Below the pieces are notes generated by a model that did no database searches, had not been told where the DNA came from, and saw only the letters and a list, made by a program, of their open reading frames with translations. Below, piece by piece: positions 17,332-23,615 of a DNA stretch of 42,048 nt. The stretch spans positions 1 to 42,048 of IMG/VR virus record IMGVR_UViG_3300009002_000011; one strand, written 5' to 3'. Source of the DNA: a virus. The position numbers and the translations under genes were made by a program. Position 1 is the first letter of the stretch. Every line of letters begins with the position of its first letter.

Positions 17332-17363
17332 CAAATATAGTATAATTCTAGTGTACTACCAAA
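17332..17363 (-). promoter_or_regulatory. Bacteroidota-type promoter, minus strand
   Basis: On the minus strand there is TTTG (complement of 17360-17363), 20 nt, then TATATTTG (complement of 17332-17339). This matches the -33 TTTG and -7 TAnnTTTG consensus with the expected spacing. It lies in the only gap of note in this stretch and points at the gene starting at 17302. Confidence 0.7.
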
Positions 17364-17367
17364 TATT

Positions 17368-17652
17368 TTACTTAGAAATATCTGATATTCTTACGTACCA
17401 ATAATTATCTATTAGTTTTTTCTCGCTGTTGTTCCAAGAGCAAGCATCCGTGTATTTTTTTGGAAGCTTTCCAACTTCAATACATATAGGTATGTTGTTC
17501 TCGCCGCAGAAATTAATCTCCTCTTCAGATTCTAATAAGCTTTCTGATTCATCGTGGTGAACTGCAAATAGTTCTACTGCGTTAGCTCTAAATAAATCTA
17601 TTGCTGAGTGAGAAACTTCTTTCCATATAAAATTGTCCTTTGTAATAATCAT
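17368..17652 (-). CDS. Hypothetical acidic protein, 94 aa
   Basis: Begins MIITKDNFIWKEVSHSAID. Very acidic in the middle (DESESLLESEEEINF). It ends WYVRISDISK just upstream of the promoter at 17332-17363. It overlaps the upstream gene by 4 nt. No family is recognised. Confidence 0.6.
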   Translation of the reverse strand: MIITKDNFIWKEVSHSAIDLFRANAVELFAVHHDESESLLESEEEINFCGENNIPICIEVGKLPKKYTDACSWNNSEKKLIDNYWYVRISDISK

Positions 17653-17849
17653 ACTCTTAGTTTTTTAAATATTGATTGCTTATGCATTTCCCCTAACTTA
17701 TCACAGAAACTCCTTAGTTCTTCTACGGGTATCCTATGTTTTGCTCTAAAGTTTTCTACGAAGGTAGCGTAAGGATACTTCCCTTCTTTGTAAAAATTCT
17801 TTTCGTAATCTACTACTCCCGATACTGTGCATTTTTTTAATCCGTTCAT
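17649..17849 (-). CDS. Hypothetical 66-aa protein
   Basis: Start placed at MNGLKKCTVSG (ATG at 17849), which overlaps the upstream stop by 4 nt. A longer frame to 17918 would run deep into the MazG-like gene. It has a basic C-terminus (HKQSIFKKLRV) and an HTH-like segment PVEELRSFCDKLG, which is weak evidence for DNA binding. Confidence 0.55.
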   Translation of the reverse strand: MNGLKKCTVSGVVDYEKNFYKEGKYPYATFVENFRAKHRIPVEELRSFCDKLGEMHKQSIFKKLRV

Positions 17850-18076
17850 AATTTGTTTTTTAAAGTTTCTATATATAATGTTGCATCCATCAACTCCTCT
17901 TGTAGGTGTTGTAGCCATTGTAAAGGAGTTAAATCTCCTCGGTCTAGTGTAGTTCCATATTTTTCAATACCTACTCTTGAGCGTTCTCTGTAAGCGTCTA
18001 TTACTTTGCTTACCACCTTGTCTTCAGTACCCTCTGATAGGTAATGTATTCCCGTGTCTAAATCTAATTTCCCCAT
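17846..18076 (-). CDS. MazG-like/DUF5664-type small protein
   Basis: Start chosen at MGKLDLDTGIHYL. The segment RSRVGIEKYGTTLDRGDL, then WLQHLQEELMDATLYIE, is the typical pattern of small phage all-alpha NTP-pyrophosphatase-like proteins (KYGxTL...H..EE.xDA..Y). Those proteins may hydrolyse nucleotides. At 76 aa it is a minimal version, and catalytic competence is uncertain. Confidence 0.65.
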   Translation of the reverse strand: MGKLDLDTGIHYLSEGTEDKVVSKVIDAYRERSRVGIEKYGTTLDRGDLTPLQWLQHLQEELMDATLYIETLKNKL

Positions 18077-18183
18077 ATCTCTATAGCTGATTGGCAAGTG
18101 ATAGAAAGTATTGCTACCATTGATAGTATAACAATAACTACAACTAGATAAGAAAGAAATCTTTCTGTGCGTTCTGTCTTCAT
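18064..18183 (-). CDS. Single-pass membrane peptide, 39 aa
   Basis: Begins MKTERTERFLSYL, followed by one strong transmembrane helix (VVVIVILSMVAILSI). The charged N-terminus suggests N-in topology. Its start overlaps the upstream stop in an ATGA junction, and its end overlaps the MazG-like gene start. Function unknown. Confidence 0.6.
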   Translation of the reverse strand: MKTERTERFLSYLVVVIVILSMVAILSITCQSAIEIWGN

Positions 18184-18314
18184 AATTTTACATCTATTCG
18201 ATTAATAATTTTTTGTTCCAAATCCTCAAGAGTTTTGCGTAAAAGGATATTATCCTCCTTGCTGTCTTTAGAAATAAAAGAAAGAATCTCTTGTATTCTG
18301 TCTAGTGTTGTCAT
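18180..18314 (-). CDS. Small helical protein, 44 aa
   Basis: Begins MTTLDRIQEILSFISKD and has a heptad-like Leu/Ile pattern throughout, so it is probably a short coiled coil. It is the first gene downstream of hammerhead A: after cleavage, the new 5' end would lie about 64 nt upstream of this ATG. It ends in an ATGA overlap with the membrane peptide gene. Confidence 0.6.
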   Translation of the reverse strand: MTTLDRIQEILSFISKDSKEDNILLRKTLEDLEQKIINRIDVKL

Positions 18315-18334
18315 ACATCTGTTTTTAAAGGTTT

Positions 18335-18383
18335 CCGTTTCATCCTTTAGGAATCATCAGTGCAAGTACTCACTTGCATACGG
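18335..18383 (-). ncRNA. Hammerhead ribozyme A (type III)
   Basis: All core elements are seen on the minus strand. Stem III 5' side is CCGU; cleavage triplet is GUA, with the cut after 18379; stem I is TGCAAGT/ACTTGCA (7 bp) with a GAGT loop; then CTGATGA (18360-18354), stem II UCC/GGA with a UAAA loop, GAAA (18341-18338) and stem III 3' side CGG. The open end is at stem III, so it is type III. Weak points are a U-U at the 10.1/11.1 position, normally G-C, and a stem III of only 4 bp. It lies between two minus-strand genes, directly downstream of a hairpin. Confidence 0.85.
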
Positions 18384-18385
18384 TA

Positions 18386-18411
18386 AAGGAGTGTCTTCGA
18401 AGACACCCCTT
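18386..18411 (-). repeat. Stem-loop with palindrome copy 5, 5' of ribozyme A
   Basis: The exact 16-mer occupies 18391-18406. On the minus-strand RNA, AAGG/CCTT flanks plus one G-U wobble lengthen the stem to 11 bp with a UCGA loop; on the plus strand the wobble would be an A-C mismatch. It starts 4 nt after a stop codon and ends 6 nt before the cleavage site. Confidence 0.85.
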
Positions 18412-18415
18412 GTTC

Positions 18416-18526
18416 TTACTTTCCAAAGTACCCCGCCTTGTGATAAGGGTCGGCACACATTTCAGAAAGCAAGATAACTATTATCATAATGATATACAAA
18501 ATTATTTTGCCTTGTCTGTCTGTCAT
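18416..18526 (-). CDS. Membrane peptide, 36 aa
   Basis: Begins MTDRQGKIILYII, then a strong TM helix (IILYIIMIIVILL), then SEMCADPYHKAGYFGK. Its stop is 4 nt before the hairpin of ribozyme A, so the mature message would end just after this gene. Function unknown. Confidence 0.5.
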   Translation of the reverse strand: MTDRQGKIILYIIMIIVILLSEMCADPYHKAGYFGK

Positions 18527-18535
18527 ATCGTTTGT

Positions 18536-18826
18536 TTATAAATGTCCTCCATCGTTTGTTTCTTCACAATCGAAACGAGTTTCAGCATCACAACCTTCTT
18601 GATTAAATCCATTTTCAAAACATCCACTACCGAACTCAAGTTCTGATTTATCAGTAGCATTATCTATTTGCTCAGACCACAAATCCTCGTTCTCCAATAA
18701 ATAATCATCTAAAGAATGATAGCCTTTATTATCTATTAAGTATTTCTCATAATCCTTCTTATTTATTTCTATTTCTACTGTACCCACTTTGTGGTAAACA
18801 AACCTTTGGCTAATTGTTACTTTCAT
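18536..18826 (-). CDS. Hypothetical acidic protein, 96 aa
   Basis: Begins MKVTISQRFVYHKVGTVEI. It has a beta-like N-terminus, a KKDYEKYLIDNKGYHSLDDYL helix and a very acidic Cys-containing tail (GCDAETRFDCEETNDGG). Similar acidic small proteins are common in flavophage accessory regions. No function is assigned. Confidence 0.65.
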   Translation of the reverse strand: MKVTISQRFVYHKVGTVEIEINKKDYEKYLIDNKGYHSLDDYLLENEDLWSEQIDNATDKSELEFGSGCFENGFNQEGCDAETRFDCEETNDGGHL

Positions 18827-18868
18827 ATTATTTAATTTTAGTTGTTTATTTAATTTAATTGATTGGTT

Positions 18869-19048
18869 TTATTTAGAGAGAATTTTAGAAAATATTACCA
18901 TCATATTCTCTAAGTAGTCCGTATCAAATCTATTCCAATAAGACCTATCGGGAATGTTCAACGATAGAGTCTCGTGCTGACTGCTTAGTACATCGATGAG
19001 TAGATTTCTGTAACTTGTTGGTTCGTAATACGCAGATTTGTATAACAT
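18869..19048 (-). CDS. Hypothetical 59-aa protein
   Basis: Begins MLYKSAYYEPTSYRNLL. A complete frame with AT-rich leaders on both sides like those of its neighbours. Helical, with a hydrophobic C-terminus (MMVIFSKILSK). No family is recognised. Confidence 0.6.
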   Translation of the reverse strand: MLYKSAYYEPTSYRNLLIDVLSSQHETLSLNIPDRSYWNRFDTDYLENMMVIFSKILSK

Positions 19049-19066
19049 AATATATAGTTTTAATTA

Positions 19067-19303
19067 TTAGTACTCATCTAATGGATACATATCTTCCCAA
19101 CCATCTACTGCGTTAGGATTGGCATAAGTTCTCTCTACGTGAGTGTAAGCCTCAACATAGTATACCTCATCAATAAAGTCATCTGATAGTTCTTCAAAAT
19201 ACTTTTCTGCTTCATCGAATGTGCTGAACCCATCAGCGTTCACCTCTCCGCCTCCTTGTGGACTAACCCACATTACTCTGTACATTTTTGTTTCTGTTAT
19301 CAT
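19067..19303 (-). CDS. Hypothetical 78-aa protein
   Basis: Begins MITETKMYRVMWVSPQGGG; an alternative start is MYRVMWV. Pattern: a strand, an FSTFDEAEKYFEEL helix and an acidic end (WEDMYPLDEY). It looks like a small alpha/beta adaptor of unknown role. It sits 1 nt downstream of the next upstream gene, so co-translation is likely. Confidence 0.6.
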   Translation of the reverse strand: MITETKMYRVMWVSPQGGGEVNADGFSTFDEAEKYFEELSDDFIDEVYYVEAYTHVERTYANPNAVDGWEDMYPLDEY

Positions 19304-19304
19304 C

Positions 19305-19871
19305 TTATATAGTTTTATAGTTTTTAAGTTCTTTTAATCCATATTCATCTGCGTGAAATCGTACAGCAAACCAAATTTGATTCATAGTTTCTTCATTAGT
19401 TAATGCAGAATCCAACACATCTTGTGCTTCATCATCGTCACACTTAAATATACCTTTGACATCTTCAACTTGCCATAAATTACCCGTATAAAATCCTCTG
19501 TTTGTCAACAACTCTTTTAGTTCATTAGTAGAAAGTTCCCAATTATCAGACTCTCTTACTACATTTAGGTTATGCATTTTTATAAATTCTACTACTGCTT
19601 TGTATGTGGTGTCAATTTTATGAGAACCTCCAAGTATTTCAATGTCAGTTCCTTCAATATGAGCATTACACATATCAATAGTGAATCTGTAAGCATTGCC
19701 ATTCTCATCTCTAAGACCCTCTATCTTCTCAACTACAGTCATTAGCCAATCCCAAGATGTTTGAAATAAACACAGAGAATGAATCGAATGTGTCCATTCC
19801 CCATCATTAAAACTTCTTTCGTCTGAATATTTCATTCCCATAAATTCTGCTATAAGTTTATTGTCTTTCAT
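19305..19871 (-). CDS. Two-module phage protein (NKLIAEFMG module then LWxVxDV module)
   Basis: 188 codons. Module 1 (residues 1 to about 95) begins MKDNKLIAEFMGMK and contains TSWDWLMTVVEKIE, a combination frequent in Bacteroidota phage and element proteins of unknown function. Module 2 (about 105-188) has ELLTNRGFYTGNLWQVEDV and DEAQDVLDSALTNEETMNQIWF. The upstream neighbour contains both modules in the opposite order. No enzyme motif is seen. Confidence 0.75.
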   Translation of the reverse strand: MKDNKLIAEFMGMKYSDERSFNDGEWTHSIHSLCLFQTSWDWLMTVVEKIEGLRDENGNAYRFTIDMCNAHIEGTDIEILGGSHKIDTTYKAVVEFIKMHNLNVVRESDNWELSTNELKELLTNRGFYTGNLWQVEDVKGIFKCDDDEAQDVLDSALTNEETMNQIWFAVRFHADEYGLKELKNYKTI

Positions 19872-19872
19872 A

Positions 19873-20373
19873 TTATATAGTTTTATTGTATTGATTAATA
19901 AATAGTACTACTTCATCAAAGACATCTTCAATACGACCATAAGGAACTACATCCAATAGGTTCTCTCTGTAATCATTGTCAAGAAACTTTTCATCTCGCC
20001 TTATTTTTCCTACTACAGGCATCAGCCAATCCCAAGAAGTGTCGTATTTCAAGTAAGAAAAATCTCCTTCATTACCTAAATCGGGATAACCCATAAATTC
20101 TGCGATAAGTTTATTGTCTTTCATCTTGTTTGTTTTTTTAATTAGTGCAACCTCGTAATCTATCTGTTCGAAGATACTCTCCATTACTCCTTCATTGTTA
20201 AGAGCGTTCTCAAGAACCTCTTCTGCTTCTACTACAGTTAGCTCTTCATAGATTTGAAGCACATCTTGAACGTGCCATAGGTTACTCAAGACATATCCTT
20301 GTCTTGCTAACTGCTGTTTTGAATACTCTGTGTTTCTAGCAGACATACTGTCGTTTTGATTTGTTTGTTTCAT
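19873..20373 (-). CDS. Two-module phage protein, permuted paralog
   Basis: 166 codons. The first module (about 15-80) has QQLARQGYVLSNLWHVQDV and VEAEEVLENALNNEGVMESIF, matching module 2 of the neighbour. The second module begins at residue 83 with MKDNKLIAEFMGY and contains DTSWDWLMPVVGKI, matching module 1. The internal Met at 83 could also be a separate start. It is the first gene downstream of ribozyme B; the cut at 20437 would leave about 63 nt of 5' leader. Confidence 0.75.
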   Translation of the reverse strand: MKQTNQNDSMSARNTEYSKQQLARQGYVLSNLWHVQDVLQIYEELTVVEAEEVLENALNNEGVMESIFEQIDYEVALIKKTNKMKDNKLIAEFMGYPDLGNEGDFSYLKYDTSWDWLMPVVGKIRRDEKFLDNDYRENLLDVVPYGRIEDVFDEVVLFINQYNKTI

Positions 20374-20391
20374 AATAAATAAATTAAGATT

Positions 20392-20442
20392 TCGGTTTCA
20401 TCCTTTTGGAATCATCAGCACGGACACTCATCCGTGTACCGA
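20392..20442 (-). ncRNA. Hammerhead ribozyme B (type III)
   Basis: Minus strand: stem III UCGGU/ACCGA (5 bp), triplet GUA with the cut after 20437, stem I CACGGA/TCCGTG (6 bp, 6-nt loop), CTGATGA (20418-20412), stem II UCC/GGA with an AAAA loop, and GAAA (20399-20396). It differs from copy A in both arms of stems I and III while pairing is kept, which is strong evidence for the fold. As in A, position 10.1/11.1 is U-U. It lies between the amidotransferase fusion and the permuted paralog gene. Confidence 0.88.
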
Positions 20443-20464
20443 GAGTGTCTTCGAAGACACCCTC
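20441..20464 (-). repeat. Stem-loop with palindrome copy 6, 5' of ribozyme B
   Basis: The exact 16-mer occupies 20445-20460. Flanks extend the stem to 10 bp on the minus RNA with a G-U wobble at the same place as in copy 5. Its last bases abut stem III of the ribozyme and overlap it by 2 nt. It begins 23 nt after the stop of the upstream gene. Confidence 0.85.
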
Positions 20465-20487
20465 TCTTTCTACTACTACATAGAAAA

Positions 20488-21567
20488 CTAAAGGTTAACT
20501 ACAACCTCTTGTTCTGTAAAACTCTCATTGCATTGAGGACAATGGTATGAGGAGTTTGATATCTCATGCTCATCAACAACTAAGTCTGAATAGCAATTGA
20601 CACACATCGGTGATTCGTTCAACACATCAAAGTCATCTTCAACTTTGAAAGCGTCATCCCAAATCATCTGCTGTGTGCATTCAACTTGGTCTCTGAATGT
20701 GTACGTGCTAGGCTTGTACACTTGCTGTGTGTATCTTTGATGCATTTGCTCCCCAAGTGGTAACTCTTTCAAGTTAAAGTAAACCCAACAGTTTACTGTC
20801 TTACCGCTGTTCAACTTGATTGGCACTTGCTTTCTTCTGTACCAATTCGGATGACCCTCTAGCCTATCCAAGTCTAGTAGCTTGCTGTCGTCAACCTTGA
20901 AGATGTCAATCTCTACGTTGTGACCTACACCTTTCTCCTCAATCAAGTATGGCAACCCTTGTATAAGTAATGGGTACTTGTCAACAGTCTTACCTCTGCC
21001 TAGGTACTTGCTTGACCGCAAGTATCTGTTGTAGTTAGAGTAGTTCTTCTTTAGCGTTCCGTACACACCAATAACGTGGTCTTCTAATACGTTAGCCTTT
21101 GAATACCAAACACCATCTCTCTTGAAGTAAGCATCTCTGTTGTATATCTGAAATGTTCTTGTTCTTCTGTTAATACTAACGAACCTAGCTTCGTGCTGTT
21201 CCAACTCTGCTCTCCATTCGCTTCTTGGCATATCACCTAGCATACGTGCTTGAACCTTGGTGTCGCAAGTCTCTGCATCACCCAACCCTCTGATTGTTCC
21301 GTTCATCATAAGCAACTCATCTCTGTTCTTGCCACATACAAATGGATGCATATTCTCTCTGTTGATTTTACCCACAGTAGCATAACGGAAGTGAGCGATG
21401 AATGGTCTGTCAGTGTGCAACTGAGCGTAGTCTTTAGATTCTTGGTATGTCAACTCAAAAGTGTCTAGCCATACAATCCCCAATCCGTGAGGATTGATTC
21501 GTGCTGAAGTCTTGAGTCTCTCCATTGGAATCTTTTCTGATTTCTGTTTGATAATAATAATACACAT
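20488..21567 (-). CDS. Class II glutamine amidotransferase - gamma-glutamyl cyclotransferase - zinc ribbon fusion
   Basis: 359 codons from MCIIII. I chose this start because class II amidotransferases need Cys2 exposed as the nucleophile. GAT-II part: C2, HGLGIVW (27-33), AHFRYAT (58-64), HPF (74-76) and MNGTI (88-92). Cyclotransferase (GGCT/AIG2-like) part: VYGTLKKN (168-175) and LDRLEGHPNWYRR (232-244). C-terminal zinc ribbon: C322-x2-C325 and C343-x2-C346. Inferred activities are glutamine-amide hydrolysis or transfer and release of gamma-glutamyl groups as 5-oxoproline. It lies in one strand unit with an amidoligase and a papain-like peptidase. The palindrome at 21591-21606 is in its 5' leader, and hammerhead D lies upstream. 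Confidence 0.85.
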   Translation of the reverse strand: MCIIIIKQKSEKIPMERLKTSARINPHGLGIVWLDTFELTYQESKDYAQLHTDRPFIAHFRYATVGKINRENMHPFVCGKNRDELLMMNGTIRGLGDAETCDTKVQARMLGDMPRSEWRAELEQHEARFVSINRRTRTFQIYNRDAYFKRDGVWYSKANVLEDHVIGVYGTLKKNYSNYNRYLRSSKYLGRGKTVDKYPLLIQGLPYLIEEKGVGHNVEIDIFKVDDSKLLDLDRLEGHPNWYRRKQVPIKLNSGKTVNCWVYFNLKELPLGEQMHQRYTQQVYKPSTYTFRDQVECTQQMIWDDAFKVEDDFDVLNESPMCVNCYSDLVVDEHEISNSSYHCPQCNESFTEQEVVVNL

Positions 21568-21590
21568 AGTAAGTAATAAATTTGTGAGTA

Positions 21591-21606
21591 GTGTCTTCGA
21601 AGACAC
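21591..21606. repeat. 16-bp palindrome copy 7, in 5' leader
   Basis: Exact 16-mer, 24 nt upstream of the amidotransferase fusion ATG and 12 nt downstream of ribozyme D. After cleavage by D it would form a hairpin near the 5' end of the downstream RNA. Confidence 0.9.
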
Positions 21607-21618
21607 AGAACTCGGTTT

Positions 21619-21673
21619 GTATAAGACACGGAATGAATCCGTGTTTCGACTATTTAAGTCTCATCAGTTATAC
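21619..21673 (-). ncRNA. Hammerhead ribozyme D (type I)
   Basis: Minus strand: stem I GTATAA/TTATAC (6 bp) is the open end, so it is type I. CTGATGA lies at 21667-21661, stem II is GACT/AGTC with a 5-nt loop, GAAA lies at 21647-21644, and stem III is 7 bp (CACGGA side) closed by a 5-nt loop. The cleavage triplet is GUC, with the cut after 21625. The canonical G-C at 10.1/11.1 is present. Stem I begins at the base right after the stop codon of the 103-aa gene. Confidence 0.9.
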
Positions 21674-21985
21674 TTACTTTCTACGCATCTCTTCTGCGTA
21701 CTCCTTGGCTTGCTGTTCTCTGAGCATCTCAATGTGATTGAATAGCTTCATAAAGTTCTCTAGCAATACCTTCTTGTTCCCCTTGATGCCGAAGTAAGTC
21801 TTGACATCTCGAACCCTCCAATTGCTATGTGGCTTCATCCCTATCGCATTTAATCCGATGTCTCTCTTGCTTACGTACAGATTGTACATTGCTCTTTGCA
21901 TTGCTTTTCCGTTGAATTGGAAGTAAGCATCCTCGTCTGTTAACTCTTTGTAAAATGGTGTTGTAGTATCTAGTTTGTAACTCAT
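21674..21985 (-). CDS. Hypothetical 103-aa protein
   Basis: Begins MSYKLDTTTPFYKELTDED. Helical, with WRVRDVKTYFGIKGNKKVLLENFMKLFNHIEML and an acidic/basic tail. The segment RDVKTYFGIKGN could be a helix-turn-helix, which is weak. Its TAA (21674-21676) is immediately followed by hammerhead D. Confidence 0.6.
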   Translation of the reverse strand: MSYKLDTTTPFYKELTDEDAYFQFNGKAMQRAMYNLYVSKRDIGLNAIGMKPHSNWRVRDVKTYFGIKGNKKVLLENFMKLFNHIEMLREQQAKEYAEEMRRK

Positions 21986-22053
21986 AATATAAAATGTTTA
22001 AATGTTGTCTATCACTTTTACAATGATAGTCTAATTAATTGATAATTCCTAAT

Positions 22054-22215
22054 TTATTTTAATATTCTTTTAAATTCACTAGGATTAACCGTTCCGTACT
22101 TGTGATGGAACTTGCATAGGTAGTCTCCCGCATCGTGAAATTCCTCTAATGAATAGATTCCATCGGTCGAATTGTAAATCTTATTTGCTCTGATTAATTT
22201 TTGTAGTTCGTTCAT
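22054..22215 (-). CDS. Hypothetical 53-aa protein
   Basis: Begins MNELQKLIRANKIYNS. Mixed alpha/beta, with FHDAGDYLCKFHHKYG. Its start overlaps the upstream stop by 4 nt. The 68 bp between it and the next gene are AT-rich and show nothing else. No family is recognised. Confidence 0.55.
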   Translation of the reverse strand: MNELQKLIRANKIYNSTDGIYSLEEFHDAGDYLCKFHHKYGTVNPSEFKRILK

Positions 22216-22493
22216 AATACTTTAACGTTTTCGTTTTTTATAAATGTTTCAACTCTCCCATATCCTTGCTTAAACTCAGCACCGTTTTCTAGTTTAAAGT
22301 AGCACACATCCCAATCATTACCTCTGTCAAATTTAAACTTCTCTCCTTTTTTTATAGTGTAGTAGCATCCTTTCCAACCGATTCTGATTCGTCTTTTTTG
22401 TGGTATAAATCCAACTTGTGTTTTCTCTAATGGTGTATTGTACCATTTTGCATCAATAAATACTTCAATTTCTTCTGTTGCTTGTAAATTCAT
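22212..22493 (-). CDS. Hypothetical beta-rich protein, 93 aa
   Basis: Begins MNLQATEEIEVFIDAKW. Alternating hydrophobic strands (RRIRIGWKGCYYTIKKGEKFKF) suggest a small beta-barrel. No catalytic motif and no known family. Confidence 0.6.
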   Translation of the reverse strand: MNLQATEEIEVFIDAKWYNTPLEKTQVGFIPQKRRIRIGWKGCYYTIKKGEKFKFDRGNDWDVCYFKLENGAEFKQGYGRVETFIKNENVKVL

Positions 22494-22504
22494 AATGTTT
22501 GTTT

Positions 22505-22720
22505 TTAAAGGTTAATAAATTTGGTTAAACAATAAGTTACAGACGCAATGTATATCACTAGTATCACTGCTGCCGCAACTTGCTTTCTTACATCTTTCTT
22601 TCGTTGATTGATTGCTTCAATCTCTTGCTTGGTGTATACATCTACACGCATCACTTCTCTGCCTTTTATTTTTACTCCCGTACCTTTTTCTACATAGGTT
22701 AATCCGTTTTTTGTTTTCAT
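22505..22720 (-). CDS. Tail-anchored membrane protein, 71 aa
   Basis: Begins MKTKNGLTYVEKGTGVKIKG. A charged helix (EIEAINQRKKDVRKQ) is followed by one C-terminal TM segment (AAAVILVIYIASVTYCL) and only a few residues after it. Probably anchored in the inner membrane with the N-terminus in the cytoplasm. Function unknown. Confidence 0.6.
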   Translation of the reverse strand: MKTKNGLTYVEKGTGVKIKGREVMRVDVYTKQEIEAINQRKKDVRKQVAAAVILVIYIASVTYCLTKFINL

Positions 22721-22724
22721 AATG

Positions 22725-22799
22725 TTATCTGTTTATTGAGTGAAATGCCTTAGCATATTGTTTTAATTTGTTTATTACTTTTTTAATTGTTGCTTTCAT
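22725..22799 (-). CDS. Possible basic peptide, 24 aa
   Basis: MKATIKKVINKLKQYAKAF and a few more residues, an amphipathic basic helix. It has the same type of AT-rich leader as neighbouring genes. It is too short to be sure it is translated. Confidence 0.3.
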   Translation of the reverse strand: MKATIKKVINKLKQYAKAFHSINR

Positions 22800-22809
22800 A
22801 ATGTTTAAT

Positions 22810-23214
22810 TTATATTTCGTAATATGAGTTTGCTCTGTAAGAACCACAATTCCAAGTATCAAGATGTTCACCATCTACGATAGCTGTTAAATGACTTCTT
22901 GTAAGTACAATGTATCTCTTGCCTTCGCTTGTTGGGAAGTTCTTAACGGAATACGTCTTGCCTTTGCTGTTCTTTTTAGGCTTGTGCTTAGTGAATCCTA
23001 AATCGTACAAGTAATCCTCGTACACCTCTCTAAAGTTTATTGGCATACACGATGGATGATGCAGTGCATACTCGGTTAACTCTTTAAACACTTCCTTGTA
23101 CCCTTTGTCTGTAGCGTGAACAATTGCTCTCACTACACAGTCTCCAACTACCAATTCTTTTCTTGTGCCATTGGGCATAATCTGTTTCCTTGGATTTGAT
23201 TTTTTGAACTTCAT
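22810..23214 (-). CDS. Papain-like cysteine peptidase, phage type
   Basis: 134 codons. GDC26VVRAI carries the expected nucleophile Cys; SH108LTAIVDG the His; LD119TWN122C the acidic/Asn position. This Cys-His-Asp order and spacing matches small papain-fold (C39/peptidase-like) proteins common in phages. Substrate unknown. It lies between the amidoligase (23693-24652) and the GAT-II/cyclotransferase fusion, which makes a role in making or removing peptide-type amide bonds plausible (inference). Confidence 0.7.
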   Translation of the reverse strand: MKFKKSNPRKQIMPNGTRKELVVGDCVVRAIVHATDKGYKEVFKELTEYALHHPSCMPINFREVYEDYLYDLGFTKHKPKKNSKGKTYSVKNFPTSEGKRYIVLTRSHLTAIVDGEHLDTWNCGSYRANSYYEI

Positions 23215-23233
23215 AATATTTGTTTTTAATTGT

Positions 23234-23428
23234 TTATATTTTCAACTTTAACCTTAACTGTTTTCTGTCTATTTTACCATTGTAGAAATCACACCATATA
23301 TTTGCATAGTCTACTCTACCAAATAAACCTACTACTTTAATACCTTGTTCTTTTAGTGTTCTGTGTGTTTCTTTTGTTGTTTCGAGTATTGAAACTTTTT
23401 CGTCTTCTTCTGTTAAAAAATACTTCAT
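23234..23428 (-). CDS. Hypothetical 64-aa protein
   Basis: Begins MKYFLTEEDEKVSILETT. Alpha/beta pattern with GIKVVGLFGRVDYANIW and a basic end (RKQLRLKLKI). It starts 12 nt after the small palindrome-bearing gene. No family is recognised. Confidence 0.55.
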   Translation of the reverse strand: MKYFLTEEDEKVSILETTKETHRTLKEQGIKVVGLFGRVDYANIWCDFYNGKIDRKQLRLKLKI

Positions 23429-23439
23429 AATATTTGTTT

Positions 23440-23595
23440 TTAATTATTTGTGTCTTCGAAGACACCTATTACTTTTCCGTATTTACATACACTGTCGTAC
23501 CAATTACTAAAGTGTTTTTCGCTCTTGAACTCAATAGGATAAGAAGAATACTTACCCTCGTGAGATTTTACTGATGCAATACATTTGCCTATCAT
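23440..23595 (-). CDS. Small ORF, 51 aa, ends in palindrome-encoded VFEDT
   Basis: Begins MIGKCIASVKSHEGKYSS and ends GVFEDTNN. The palindrome at 23450-23465 is in frame as VFEDT three codons from the stop. It is the first ORF downstream of ribozyme C (the cut at 23661 leaves a leader of about 65 nt). Composition looks coding, but no family is known. Confidence 0.6.
   Translation of the reverse strand: MIGKCIASVKSHEGKYSSYPIEFKSEKHFSNWYDSVCKYGKVIGVFEDTNN
23450..23465. repeat. 16-bp palindrome copy 8, 3' end of small ORF
   Basis: Exact 16-mer within the last codons of the 51-aa ORF and 22 nt upstream of the next gene's ATG. Flanks do not extend the stem. Confidence 0.9.
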
Positions 23596-23615
23596 ATAAG
23601 AATAAATTTAAGTTA

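Noticed and set aside
21567-21606. GTG start inside the palindrome for the amidotransferase fusion (39 nt upstream)
   Set aside because: It would bury the Cys nucleophile at residue 15 with no known propeptide logic. MCIIII starts exactly at the required Cys2.
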